Below are positions 1 through 8,787 of a stretch of DNA of 64,000 nucleotides, piece after piece; position 1 is the stretch's first letter, and the number at the start of each line of letters is the position of its first letter. This DNA is from JBBEBE01 sp040882505. GTDB taxonomy: Bacteria; Bacteroidota; Rhodothermia; Balneolales; Balneolaceae. The stretch is from the NCBI GenBank assembly GCA_040882505.1, contig JBBEBE010000005.1, positions 186,001 to 250,000 on the forward strand, read 5' to 3'. The position numbers and the translations under genes were made by a program. The notes under the pieces were generated by a model, which saw nothing but the letters and a program-made list of their open reading frames with translations, had not been told where the DNA came from and made no database searches.

Positions 1-825
1 CATCTTGCAGACAACGGACACTCCCTTCGAGTCTACAACCGGACACGCTCAAAAGCCGAGCCACTGATCAAAAACGGTGCTGTATGGGCAGAAAGTCCTG
101 CAGAAGCTGCACTGGACGCTGATATTGTCTTTACCATAGTAGGTTTCCCCAATGATGTGGAACAGGTCATTCTCGGCAAAAACGGGGTTCTGGAAACGGC
201 CTCCAAGGGGAGCATTCTGGTCGATATGACGACATCCACACCGGCGCTTGCCGAACGGATTCATCGGGAATCTGCAAAAAAGGGAGTTCAGAGTATCGAT
301 GCCCCGGTCTCTGGCGGGGATATCGGTGCCAAAGAAGGAACCCTGGCCATCATGGTTGGCGCCGAACAAGAGGCTTTCGATCGAGTAGAACCTCTCTTTT
401 CCGTCATGGGCAAGAATATTCGTCTCATGGGGGGACCCGGCAAGGGTCAGCATACCAAAATGTGCAACCAAATCCTGATCGCAGGGACCATGATTGGAGT
501 CGTCGAATCCCTTCTGTATGCCTGGAAAGCCGGTATGGACCAACAGCAGGTCATCGAAGTCATCGGGAAGGGAGCCGCAGGTTCCTGGTCCATCAACCAA
601 CTCGGGCCACAAATTGCCGAGAAAAACTACGACCCTGGCTTCTTCATCAAACACTTTGTCAAGGACATGCGCATTGCACTGGACGAAGCGCACAGGATGC
701 AACTCGCACTTCCCGGACTCGCACTTGCCGAACAGTTCTACACAGCTGCCATGTCCCTCGGATACGAAGAGCTCGGGACCCAGGGCCTCTATAAAGTCTT
801 TGAAAAGATGAACGGAGCCGGGTAA
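1..825 (+). CDS. NAD(P)-dependent beta-hydroxyacid dehydrogenase, 5' end missing
   Basis: The reading frame is open from base 1, so the start and the N-terminal dinucleotide-binding glycines lie outside the window. The visible part opens inside the Rossmann fold (VYNRTRSKAE), followed by the substrate-binding motif DAPVSGGDIGAKEGTLAIMV and the catalytic-lysine helix KMCNQILIAG typical of 3-hydroxyisobutyrate, tartronate semialdehyde and glyoxylate reductases. The C-terminal helical domain is complete and ends in YKVFEKMNGAG. The family reduces or oxidises short beta-hydroxyacids with NAD(P)H in the cytoplasm. The substrate cannot be told from sequence. It converges on metK with only 76 bases between the stops. 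Confidence 0.9.
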   Translation, partial: HLADNGHSLRVYNRTRSKAEPLIKNGAVWAESPAEAALDADIVFTIVGFPNDVEQVILGKNGVLETASKGSILVDMTTSTPALAERIHRESAKKGVQSIDAPVSGGDIGAKEGTLAIMVGAEQEAFDRVEPLFSVMGKNIRLMGGPGKGQHTKMCNQILIAGTMIGVVESLLYAWKAGMDQQQVIEVIGKGAAGSWSINQLGPQIAEKNYDPGFFIKHFVKDMRIALDEAHRMQLALPGLALAEQFYTAAMSLGYEELGTQGLYKVFEKMNGAG

Positions 826-901
826 ACCAAGAAAGATCCAACCGGGCATGCCGGACAGATGCCCTTGGATCGATCACTGCCCGGATTCTCGTACTTGTGA
901 A

Positions 902-2050
902 TCAGAGTACGCTTGCAAGGTCGTTTGCCAGATCCGTCTTCTCCCACGGAAATTCCGGACGGCCAAAATGACCATATGCGGCTGTTGGTCTGTAGATTGG
1001 CCGCTTGAGTTGGAATCGATCCACAATTCCGGCCGGTCGCAGGTCAATGGATTTCGTCACAGCTTGTGCAAGCTCCAGATCGCTCACGTTTCCGGATCCA
1101 TAGGTGTTTACGTTAATGGATACCGGTTCCGTCACTCCAATCGCATAGGCAAGCTGTACAAGACATCGGTCTGCCAGGCCAGCGGCCACGATGTTTTTGG
1201 CAACATAACGTGAGGCGTACGCAGCGCTGCGATCCACCTTCGACGGATCCTTGCCGGAGAACGCTCCTCCGCCGTGAGCTCCCCAACCACCGTACGTATC
1301 AACGATGATTTTTCGACCTGTAAGGCCTGTATCCCCGTGAGGGCCGCCGATCACAAATCGCCCTGTCGGATTCACATGCAGAATGGTATGGTCGTCCAGA
1401 AGCGATTCGGGGATGACCTGTTCGATCAACTTCTCCCGGATTGCTTTACGAATCTCTTCCTGTGTCACATCTTCGTGATGCTGAGTCGACAAAACGATCG
1501 TATGTACGCGTTTCGGTTTCCCGTCTTGGTCATATTCGATTGTCACCTGACTTTTGCTGTCTGGCGCGAGCCATGGCATCAGATCGGTCTCCTTTCGGAT
1601 TCGGGCCAACTCCCGCAACAAATTGTGTGAGTATTGAAGGCTCATTGGCATGAGCTCCTCGGTTTCGTTCATGGCATACCCGAACATCATGCCTTGATCA
1701 CCGGCTCCTTGATCTTTCTCCTTACTTGAATCGACGCCTTGTGCGATATCGGCACTCTGCTGATGGATCGATGTAAGGACTCCGCAGGAGTCTCCATCGA
1801 ATCGATAGGCGGGACGATCATATCCGATCTCCCGAATCACCCGACGTACAACGTCTTGTACATCAATTTGAGCCCGACTGGACACTTCTCCGGAGATGAC
1901 CGCCAACCCGGTCGTAACCAATGTCTCGACGGCTGCACGGGAATCGGCGTCATGGGCCAGTAGTTCATCCAGAATGGCATCTGAAATCTGATCGGCAACT
2001 TTGTCTGGATGTCCTTCGGATACCGATTCTGATGTAAAGAGTTGCTTCAT
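902..2050 (-). CDS. metK: S-adenosylmethionine synthetase
   Basis: Makes S-adenosylmethionine from methionine and ATP in the cytoplasm. The 382-residue protein has the usual length and all three family domains: SVSEGHPDKVADQISDAILD near the N terminus, GDQGMMFGYA around residues 117-126, and the phosphate-binding GGAFSGKDPSKVDRSAAY around 260. The C terminus is complete. It lies 108 bases downstream of ruvB on the same strand. A terminator-like hairpin follows ruvB, and a second hairpin with a GGAA loop sits in the metK leader, so metK probably has its own promoter. I do not see a recognisable SAM riboswitch. Confidence 0.97.
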   Translation of the reverse strand: MKQLFTSESVSEGHPDKVADQISDAILDELLAHDADSRAAVETLVTTGLAVISGEVSSRAQIDVQDVVRRVIREIGYDRPAYRFDGDSCGVLTSIHQQSADIAQGVDSSKEKDQGAGDQGMMFGYAMNETEELMPMSLQYSHNLLRELARIRKETDLMPWLAPDSKSQVTIEYDQDGKPKRVHTIVLSTQHHEDVTQEEIRKAIREKLIEQVIPESLLDDHTILHVNPTGRFVIGGPHGDTGLTGRKIIVDTYGGWGAHGGGAFSGKDPSKVDRSAAYASRYVAKNIVAAGLADRCLVQLAYAIGVTEPVSINVNTYGSGNVSDLELAQAVTKSIDLRPAGIVDRFQLKRPIYRPTAAYGHFGRPEFPWEKTDLANDLASVL

Positions 2051-2088
2051 GAGAGTATGGATTCAGTCAATCATTGAGTTGCATTCAC

Positions 2089-2104
2089 GGTCCGTTCCCG
2101 GACC
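2089..2104 (-). promoter_or_regulatory. metK leader hairpin with GGAA tetraloop
   Basis: On the minus strand the leader reads GGTCCG-GGAA-CGGACC, a perfect six-base-pair stem closed by a GNRA-class tetraloop, 38 bases before the metK start codon. It may only stabilise the mRNA. The full leader does not match a SAM-I, SAM-II or SAM/SAH riboswitch pattern that I recognise. Confidence 0.35.
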
Positions 2105-2136
2105 GGAAGAAACTACGAAAGTACGTTTCGTGGAGC

Positions 2137-2184
2137 AAAAAAAAGAGACCCGGGCGATCTACTCAAAGAGGCCTTTGTCGCCCG
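2137..2184 (-). terminator. Probable rho-independent terminator of ruvB
   Basis: The ruvB tail contains CGGGCGA (pairing arm 2178-2184), and TCGCCCG follows the stop codon (2151-2157). An inner AAAG/CTTT pairing lies in the loop. A run of eight U residues follows six bases after the stem on the minus strand. The stem begins inside the ruvB coding sequence. Confidence 0.55.
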
Positions 2185-3175
2185 ATGACGGAGGGTGCAC
2201 CCCCAAATATTGATAACTTTTGGCGGTAACGACTCTTCCTTTCATGGTGCGTTGGAGAAATCCTTCCTGAATAAGGTAGGGTTCGTACACCTCTTCGATT
2301 GTTCCTTTATCCTCACCCACAGCTACGGAAAGGGTACCCAAACCGACCGGCCCTCCACTGTAATTTTCGATAATGGCCCGAAGGATTCGAACATCCATCT
2401 CGTCCAGTCCGTTCTGATCCACATCCAACGCATTCAACGCTTTGTCTGCAATCGCTGCATCGATCGTCTCCATGTCTGCAACCTGTGCAAAATCCCGTGT
2501 TCGACGAAGTAGTTTGTTTACAATACGGGGTGTTCCCCGGCTTCGACGGGCAATCTCGTGTGCCCCCTCTTCGCTCAATCCGGTCCCGAGAATCGAAGCC
2601 GTTCGCAGGGCGATGCGATGCAGCAGAGGTATTTCATAGTAGTCCAGGCGCATGTCGATGCCGAATCGGGCACGCAACGGCGCTGTCAACAATCCTTTTC
2701 GGGTTGTGGCTCCAATGAGTGTAAACCTGGCAAGCTCGATTTGAACGCTGCGGGCATTGGGACCGGAGTCTATAACGATATCTAGCTTGTAGTCCTCCAT
2801 CGCGGAATAGAGATACTCTTCAATGATCGGATTGAGTCGATGAATCTCGTCAATGAAAAGAACATCTCCCTCTTCGAGGCTGGTGAGCAGACCGGCCAGA
2901 TCTCCGGGTTTGTCCAAAACCGGGCCGGTGGTCGGCCGTATCCGAACACCCATTTCAGCAGCGATAATGTGTGCCAGTGTGGTTTTCCCAAGCCCGGGTG
3001 GACCCGACAGAATCACATGGTCCAGTGCTTCTTCTCGTTTACGCGCCGCTTGAATAAAGACGTGCAGATTTCGAATGACCTTCTCCTGGCCAATAAAATC
3101 ATCCAGACTGAGAGGGCGAAGGGTCTGTTCAAAAGCCTCTTCGCGATCCGAAGGGTTGAGTAGCGGGTTTTGCAC
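2159..3175 (-). CDS. ruvB: Holliday junction branch migration ATPase RuvB
   Basis: Hexameric motor that drives Holliday junction branch migration with RuvA. The 338 residues are the usual size. Visible are the N-terminal LRPLSLDDFIGQ, Walker A GPPGLGKTTLAHI, Walker B FIDEIHRLN, sensor 1 GATTRKGLLTAPLRARFG, and the C-terminal winged helix with GPVGLGTLSVAVGEDKGTIE. The start codon is GTG; no ATG occurs before the conserved region. It is downstream of the sigma/anti-sigma pair and upstream of metK on the same strand. ruvA and ruvC are not in the window. Confidence 0.97.
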   Translation of the reverse strand: MQNPLLNPSDREEAFEQTLRPLSLDDFIGQEKVIRNLHVFIQAARKREEALDHVILSGPPGLGKTTLAHIIAAEMGVRIRPTTGPVLDKPGDLAGLLTSLEEGDVLFIDEIHRLNPIIEEYLYSAMEDYKLDIVIDSGPNARSVQIELARFTLIGATTRKGLLTAPLRARFGIDMRLDYYEIPLLHRIALRTASILGTGLSEEGAHEIARRSRGTPRIVNKLLRRTRDFAQVADMETIDAAIADKALNALDVDQNGLDEMDVRILRAIIENYSGGPVGLGTLSVAVGEDKGTIEEVYEPYLIQEGFLQRTMKGRVVTAKSYQYLGVHPPSSGDKGLFE

Positions 3176-3284
3176 GGCCAGTCCGGTTAAGATATCTATC
3201 TGCGAGTGTCATGAAGATAGTCATCTTCGGCACGGCATTGCAATGGGACCCCTCGTATCATCCGTATACTTGTGCGGGTCTGCA

Positions 3285-4070
3285 TCAACGAAGGGACCGG
3301 CTCCACTCCCGGATCTGTTCGTCGTGTATCTGTTCGAATTTCAGCGCTTCTGAAAATGAGTGGATGGCAGATTCCGGTTTACCCAGCTTCACTTGATTCA
3401 CTCCCAGCATCCACCAGACCTTCCCCGACAAGCGTTCCGGACGATCCAGACGTGAAGACTCCAACAATCTGTTCAACTCACTCTGTGCCTTTTCAAAAGC
3501 GCCGGTATTGAAGTAGAGAATAGCGAGATTGATTCGTACAGCGTCTTCCTGGCTACTGGTCAGCTCCCTGGCCAGTAAATCACGATATATCTCGATGGCA
3601 TCCTGGGTCTTCTCCCGAAGAGCCTGAGCCAACCCTTCGTTGATCAACACATCCTCTTCATCATATCCTCTCTGACTGTCCCGATAGATGTCGGGGGCAA
3701 TCATCTCCGTCAACTCGATTCGATTCGGAATCGTATCTTCGGTTTGACTCTTCCAGAGTACCAAACCCGTCACCAGAACGACCACAACCGTCATCGCTAC
3801 AATCCAATGCAGGGGCGAAACCCGGGTTCCCGGGATCGATTTACCAAGGGTCCCTGTTCCGGAAACGGACTCTCGTTTCGGAGCGGTCTTCCCCTCTCTG
3901 GCCGATTGAATCAAGAGTCGGGCAGCTGCCTCGGCTTCCATTTCATCGAGCAGCTCCGGATACCGAAGCACACCTGCCCAGAATCGATCTGCCTCGGACG
4001 TTGTCAACTCTCCCTTCAAATATTGATCGACCTGTTTCCGTAATGTTTGTCTGTTGTCCATATCGTTCAT
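3285..4070 (-). CDS. Membrane-anchored TPR protein, putative anti-sigma factor
   Basis: A 261-residue protein in three parts: a cytoplasmic N terminus (1-80) with the short helical pattern seen at the start of FCB anti-sigma factors, including VDQYLKGELTTSEADRFW; one membrane helix at about 87-106; and a C-terminal region (about 138-255) with tetratricopeptide-like helices such as AILYFNTGAFEKAQSELNRLL. There is no zinc-binding HxxxCxxC motif. The start ATG follows a GGGGAGA purine stretch. It lies 176 bases downstream of the ECF sigma gene on the same strand. That arrangement suggests it holds the sigma factor at the membrane and that the TPR part senses envelope state, but this is inference. 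Alternatively it is only a membrane scaffold. Confidence 0.6.
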   Translation of the reverse strand: MNDMDNRQTLRKQVDQYLKGELTTSEADRFWAGVLRYPELLDEMEAEAAARLLIQSAREGKTAPKRESVSGTGTLGKSIPGTRVSPLHWIVAMTVVVVLVTGLVLWKSQTEDTIPNRIELTEMIAPDIYRDSQRGYDEEDVLINEGLAQALREKTQDAIEIYRDLLARELTSSQEDAVRINLAILYFNTGAFEKAQSELNRLLESSRLDRPERLSGKVWWMLGVNQVKLGKPESAIHSFSEALKFEQIHDEQIREWSRSLR

Positions 4071-4246
4071 GATGTCTCCCCTGATCCCTCTTTAATCTGT
4101 ACAGACCGACTTTTCACGTCAAATCCCCGTGACTCCCCCCGATCCCGAGTCTCCACACCCGGGTACCTGAATTCGGATATTTCTCTGTCTCTACGGGTAG
4201 GATCCATCATCAGGAAGATCCTTACACTTTTATTTTCTTCTCAACT

Positions 4247-4831
4247 TTATTTGCTGTTTATACGGGTTCCAAGTTTTCGCTGAATGCACTCCTGCAACCA
4301 CTTGATCACCCGATGTTTCCGTGTCCAGGCGTTATTGACAGAGATTTCAAACTCTCTGGCTACATCGGTGGCAGGGGTATCGGGATGGGAGATCCAAAAG
4401 TCAAAAAATTCCCGATAGTCCTCTTTCAGATTGTCGACACATTCCCGATAGAGATCCATCCGCTCCGATTCGATGAGCCGTTCCAATTGAACCGCTTCTG
4501 TAGCTGGTTCGGCAGCCATTCCCTCTTCGTAATCGACCGTATACTCCCGTCGACTCTTCAGATAGTTGTGTCTGCACGTTTTGATCATGTAGGCAAGCAG
4601 GCCGCTCGGATTATGGATTCTCCCCTCACGGATTGCTTCGATGATATAGACAAACATCGCCTGTACGGCATCTTCTGCATCCTGACGGGATGCATTCATT
4701 CGAGCCATCAACATCCGTACCAAGATCGGAGTCGCTTCGGAGACGAGCTTGTTTGCCGTTACTTGATCCCCATCTTGAACGGCTTTGACCAGCGGGGTAT
4801 AATCCATGAACTTCGGTTTTTTAACTACCAC
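4247..4831 (-). CDS. ECF-type RNA polymerase sigma factor
   Basis: About 194 residues. Region 2 is recognisable in LVRMLMARMNASRQDAEDAVQ with the following FVYIIEAIREGRIHNPSGLLAYMIKTCRHNYLKSRR, the core- and -10-binding helices. Region 4 is the helix-turn-helix around TPATDVAREFEISVNNAWTRKHRVIKWL. The start is the first ATG; a second ATG eight codons later is possible. The next gene downstream is a membrane TPR protein likely to control it. The target promoters cannot be seen. It is more divergent than the standard RpoE type, so family placement rests mainly on regions 2 and 4. Confidence 0.82.
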   Translation of the reverse strand: MVVKKPKFMDYTPLVKAVQDGDQVTANKLVSEATPILVRMLMARMNASRQDAEDAVQAMFVYIIEAIREGRIHNPSGLLAYMIKTCRHNYLKSRREYTVDYEEGMAAEPATEAVQLERLIESERMDLYRECVDNLKEDYREFFDFWISHPDTPATDVAREFEISVNNAWTRKHRVIKWLQECIQRKLGTRINSK

Positions 4832-4907
4832 CAGCAGAATGAGTTACAACCTCTTTCCGCTTTGACGATCCACGATAGTGATAAAAAACGACCGGTTCAA
4901 TTCCAAT

Positions 4908-5486
4908 TCAGAAGAGAGTTGCCTGACGGGTAGGCCCTTTACCACTTCCCTGCAGAACATCCTCGGCATCCCGAGTCAATCCGGTGAGCATGTCATCTGA
5001 AAATGAACGACGATAGATTCGTCGAGAAATTCCAAAAAGTGCTTTGTCACCAGCAGATGTCAGATGGAGCAATCCTTCATCGGATTCGTCCAGGAATCCG
5101 AATTGTTTCAGATCATTGATCACAAGATAGGCCAACTTGGGAATGGTCCCCGAGTTTTTTTCGATGAAATCACGATGAAACGGATCCTCCCGTCCCAGAG
5201 AAGCCAGTCCCAGTACCTGTAGTTCTACCTCGGTCAAAGGGTACCCCTCCGACCCATTGGTCAATAAACTGTCCCAAGCACGCTGACCGTAGTACAGGCC
5301 AAACCACCACTTCCCCTCTTTGAGCAGTTGGTGGCTGTGTGCACACGCCAGATAATCCCCCGGGCCCGCATTCCGCGGCTCTCCACGTGACCGGTACATG
5401 GTCACCATTGTGGCGAGATCGAGCTCGTGAATGTTGGAAGGATAGCTGAAATGGTGATCCGAACGCTTCTCCATGGCGGTGAGCAT
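4908..5486 (-). CDS. Conserved-looking protein of unknown function, 192 aa
   Basis: I do not recognise this family. The protein has no signal peptide or membrane helix. It contains an aromatic-rich stretch, KEGKWWFGLYYGQRAWDSLL, then a basic/acidic middle with DLKQFGFLDESDEGLLHLTSAGDKAL, which resembles the wing region of a winged-helix fold, and ends in RQATLF. Codon use is like its neighbours. It lies 77 bases downstream of topA on the same strand and upstream of the sigma factor gene, so it may be cotranscribed with either. A DNA-binding role would be speculation. Confidence 0.6.
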   Translation of the reverse strand: MLTAMEKRSDHHFSYPSNIHELDLATMVTMYRSRGEPRNAGPGDYLACAHSHQLLKEGKWWFGLYYGQRAWDSLLTNGSEGYPLTEVELQVLGLASLGREDPFHRDFIEKNSGTIPKLAYLVINDLKQFGFLDESDEGLLHLTSAGDKALFGISRRIYRRSFSDDMLTGLTRDAEDVLQGSGKGPTRQATLF

Positions 5487-5563
5487 CGTTACATGGACGG
5501 GTTCTGCCGGCCATCTACCGGCCTGAACGGATCATTATACATGGCCCGATGGGCAGTGTCAAC

Positions 5564-8116
5564 TCAGGAACTGCCCAATTTCTCGTCGATCAATGCAATC
5601 GCCTTCTCCAATGTCACCTCTTCGGGTTTCACCTCTTTGGGAAGAGAGACATTCTTTTTCCCGACTTTGAGATACGGGCCGTATCGACCGTCCATTACCC
5701 GTATTTCATCTTTGCGCGTGGGGTGATCGCCCAACGACTTGATTTCAGAACTCTTCCGGCGACCACTTCCTTTCTGCTTCAAAAGCTCCAGTGCCCGATC
5801 CAACTCAACGGTGAGCACGCTGTCGGTTCGAGGCAGGGACTTGAACGTGCCGTCATGGACAACAAACGGTCCGTATCGCCCGACGCCTGCACGCACCTCT
5901 TTGCCGGTCTCTGGATGCACACCCAACGTTCTGGGGAGCTCCAACAACCGTAGAGAGAGCTCCAAATCGACCTCTTCCGGTTTCATCCCTTTCAGCAGCG
6001 ATGCACGTTTCGGTTTTTTGTTATCGTCGGTCACCTCCCCAAGCTGGACATACGGACCGTACCGTCCATTGAGAAGAAAAATGGATTGACCGGTCTCCGG
6101 ATCTTCACCCAGAGATTGCGGTCCCTTCTCTTCCGTCCGAATCAACTCTTGAAGTTTTTCCACTGTGAGATCTCCGGGAAACAGGTCGGCCGGAAGAGAG
6201 GTTGTGACCTCCTCGTCTCCATCGGCTTGTCGTACATACGGGCCGAACCGACCAACAAATACTTCCATTCCGTTCAGATCCGGGAGTGGTAAGTTCAGTT
6301 TGCGTGCCTCGCGAGGATCGATCTGATCTTCCCGATTGTCCACCTTCGCCTTCAGACCTGTTTCGCCACTGTAATACGAGACCAGATAGGAGAGGGAATC
6401 CAATTCCCCACGGGCGATCTGGTCAAGCTGATCCTCCATGCCAGAGGTGAATTCCCGGTCGACCAGTTCCGGAAAGTGGTTCTCCAGAAGTTCTGTTACA
6501 GCAAAAGCGGTAAACGTCGGGACCAAAGTTTTTCCCTCCGAAAGAACATACCCCCGATCCTGTATGGTACTGATAATGGACGCATAGGTACTGGGACGAC
6601 CGATTCCCTGTCGCTCCAGATCCCGAACCAAAGTCGCTTCCGTAAATCGGGCCGGTGGCTTCGTTTCATGCTCGATGCTCTCCAGATCTTTCAAATCGGT
6701 CTCATCCCCTTTGTTCAGAGCCGGCAATGGAATCTCTTGATTCTCGATTGCCGCATCCGGATCGTCACTCCCCTCAACGTAGGCACGGAAAAAACCCGGG
6801 AAGAGGATTCGTTTACCGTTGGCTCGAAAATCAGCTCTCTCTTCTCCGGTATCGGCCGTAACCGTAACATTGGTGAATTCCAATTCAGCTTCTGCCATCT
6901 GTGTTGCGATGGTTCGTTTCCAGATCAAATCGTAGATCCGGAAAAGGTTGCCGGTCAATCCTGTTTTATCCGGATGGCGAAAACTGGACCCTGCCGGCCG
7001 AATAGCCTCGTGCGCCTCTTGAGCAGACTTGCTTTTGCTCGAATAGTTGCGGACCCGCTCAAAGAGATACTCCTCGCCGTACTGTTTTGTTACCTCGCTT
7101 CTGGCTGCCTGAATTGCTTGGTTGGAAAGATGGGTCGAGTCGGTTCTCATGTAAGTAATCAGACCGCTCTCATAGAGCCGTTGTGCCAGACTCATGGTAT
7201 CACGAGCCGATAATCCCAACTTCCGGTTTGCCTCCTGTTGCAGAGTCGATGTGATGAATGGGGGTGCAGGATGTCGCTTTTTGGTCGAAACATCCACATC
7301 CGTAACCGACCACGCAGCGTTTTCGAGTCGGGTACGAAGCTCTCCAGCCTGCTTTTCGTCCAGAAGAACCACCTTCCCAGGCTTTTTCAGTGTCCCCGTG
7401 TTTTCGTCGAAATCTTTACCGCTGGCAATACGCTTTCCATCGACACTCGAGAGTACTGCCGGAAATGTACCCGTATCCCCTTTCCGATTCAGCAGGGCTT
7501 TCAAGTCATAGTACGTTCCACTTCGAAACTTCATCCGCTCTCTCTCCCGATCGACCAAAATGGCCACGGCGACGGATTGAACCCGGCCGGCGGACAATCC
7601 GGGAGATATCTTTTTCCAAAGCAAAGGAGAGATCGTGTAACCCGCCAAACGATCGATCATGCGACGCGTTTCCTGAGCGTGCACCAAATTCATGTCAATC
7701 TCCCGAAACTGTTTCATCGCAGCTTCGACGGCTTCCTGCGTGATTTCACGAAATGCCATCCGCTTGACCGGTACATTCGGCTTCAAGAGCTCGACCAAAT
7801 GCCAGGAGATCGCTTCTCCCTCCCGGTCTTCGTCCGTTGCAAGTATAAGTTCGTCACACTCCTTTAGGCGATCTTTCAACCGCTTGACCACCTTCTTCTT
7901 GCTGGCTGGAACCACATAGAGTGGTTCGAAGTCGTTCTCCACATTGATCCCAAGGTTGGACCAGGACTCCTTCTTGTACTTGGCCGGCACCTCTTTGGCC
8001 GACGAAGGCAAGTCCCGTATGTGCCCCATGGAGGAGTCCACTTCGTACCCCTTGGGCAAATACTGACGGATGGTTTTTGTTTTTGCCGGCGACTCTACGA
8101 TGACCAATGACTTCAT
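5564..8116 (-). CDS. topA: DNA topoisomerase I
   Basis: Type IA topoisomerase that relaxes negative supercoils. The 850 residues show the Toprim domain (VESPAKTKTI at 7-16, acidic TDEDREGEA at 94-102) and the active-site tyrosine Y322 within GLITYMRTDST. The central domain follows, then four C-terminal repeats of about 55-90 residues, each with an FGPYV, YGPYV, YGPFV or YGPYL core. These glycine-rich repeats replace the zinc fingers of the E. coli enzyme; no cysteine quartets are present. The start ATG is 15 bases after the peroxiredoxin stop, so the two form an operon. Confidence 0.97.
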   Translation of the reverse strand: MKSLVIVESPAKTKTIRQYLPKGYEVDSSMGHIRDLPSSAKEVPAKYKKESWSNLGINVENDFEPLYVVPASKKKVVKRLKDRLKECDELILATDEDREGEAISWHLVELLKPNVPVKRMAFREITQEAVEAAMKQFREIDMNLVHAQETRRMIDRLAGYTISPLLWKKISPGLSAGRVQSVAVAILVDRERERMKFRSGTYYDLKALLNRKGDTGTFPAVLSSVDGKRIASGKDFDENTGTLKKPGKVVLLDEKQAGELRTRLENAAWSVTDVDVSTKKRHPAPPFITSTLQQEANRKLGLSARDTMSLAQRLYESGLITYMRTDSTHLSNQAIQAARSEVTKQYGEEYLFERVRNYSSKSKSAQEAHEAIRPAGSSFRHPDKTGLTGNLFRIYDLIWKRTIATQMAEAELEFTNVTVTADTGEERADFRANGKRILFPGFFRAYVEGSDDPDAAIENQEIPLPALNKGDETDLKDLESIEHETKPPARFTEATLVRDLERQGIGRPSTYASIISTIQDRGYVLSEGKTLVPTFTAFAVTELLENHFPELVDREFTSGMEDQLDQIARGELDSLSYLVSYYSGETGLKAKVDNREDQIDPREARKLNLPLPDLNGMEVFVGRFGPYVRQADGDEEVTTSLPADLFPGDLTVEKLQELIRTEEKGPQSLGEDPETGQSIFLLNGRYGPYVQLGEVTDDNKKPKRASLLKGMKPEEVDLELSLRLLELPRTLGVHPETGKEVRAGVGRYGPFVVHDGTFKSLPRTDSVLTVELDRALELLKQKGSGRRKSSEIKSLGDHPTRKDEIRVMDGRYGPYLKVGKKNVSLPKEVKPEEVTLEKAIALIDEKLGSS

Positions 8117-8131
8117 CTCTCTCCCGTATCG

Positions 8132-8617
8132 TTAATCTCGTTCCTGGACCATCTGCACCAGCGCTTGGACTTCGCTGGCATGATCCTTCGTATCTATCTT
8201 CTCAATTCGCCCACGCAACACGCCTTCTCGATCCAGCAACCAAGCCGATCGGGAGGGTCCTTCAAACGTCTTCCCGTACATCTTTTTTTCGACAATGGAG
8301 TCGGTGGCCTCGGCAAAACGGTGATCGGGATCCGACACCAGTACGTAGTCAATTCCAATTTTCTCGGCATAACGCCGGTGAGAGCGACAGCCATCTTTGC
8401 TGATCGCAATCAATGTAACACCCCTCTGCTGAAACCACTTCTGCTCAGCTGCCAAACTCCGATTCTGCCGATCGCAACCAGAGGTGTTGTTCCTCATATA
8501 GACGGTAACGACGGTCCAGTCACCCAGTAAATCGGTAAACAGGACCTCTTTCTCTTCCCCGCTGATGACAGCACGAACGTGAAAATCGAGATCGACCGTT
8601 TCTCCAATATCAGTCAT
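8132..8617 (-). CDS. Peroxiredoxin-like protein of the AhpC/TSA (Bcp-like) family
   Basis: A 161-residue thioredoxin-fold protein that should reduce peroxides. The putative peroxidatic cysteine is C48 in NNTSGCDRQ, matching the TxxC core of the family. The proline that normally lies seven residues before this cysteine is replaced by methionine (M41). A second cysteine, C77, sits in SKDGCRSH and could resolve the disulfide. The rest of the fold is typical: DYVLVSDPDHRFAEATDS, then WLLDREGVLRGRI. It is directly upstream of topA. It diverges across a 170-bp region from radC. Activity is likely but the altered active-site loop leaves room for another redox role. Confidence 0.75.
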   Translation of the reverse strand: MTDIGETVDLDFHVRAVISGEEKEVLFTDLLGDWTVVTVYMRNNTSGCDRQNRSLAAEQKWFQQRGVTLIAISKDGCRSHRRYAEKIGIDYVLVSDPDHRFAEATDSIVEKKMYGKTFEGPSRSAWLLDREGVLRGRIEKIDTKDHASEVQALVQMVQERD

Positions 8618-8787
8618 GCATTCTCCTCAAATTCTGCATTCAGACCGATCAAGGTAACAAGATGTCTGTAAAAAGTCCGCTGTAAGGTTGAACCCTCCAA
8701 CTCCTCCTATGTTCAGAGCGGGGCACCGTGTCCGAGATGCACTCCAACGAACGTCCCGAAACCGTGAATGTTTCCCGAATCTTCGTC

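Noticed and set aside
49..849. 266-codon minus-strand open frame
   Set aside because: It is the antisense shadow of the dehydrogenase gene, whose protein has clear family motifs.
2051..2158. SAM riboswitch upstream of metK
   Set aside because: Hairpins are present, but the leader is short and no conserved core of a known SAM riboswitch class could be matched.
3213..3228. GAAGAT/ATCTTC stem between the anti-sigma gene and ruvB
   Set aside because: Short AT-rich stem with no T tract; could occur by chance.
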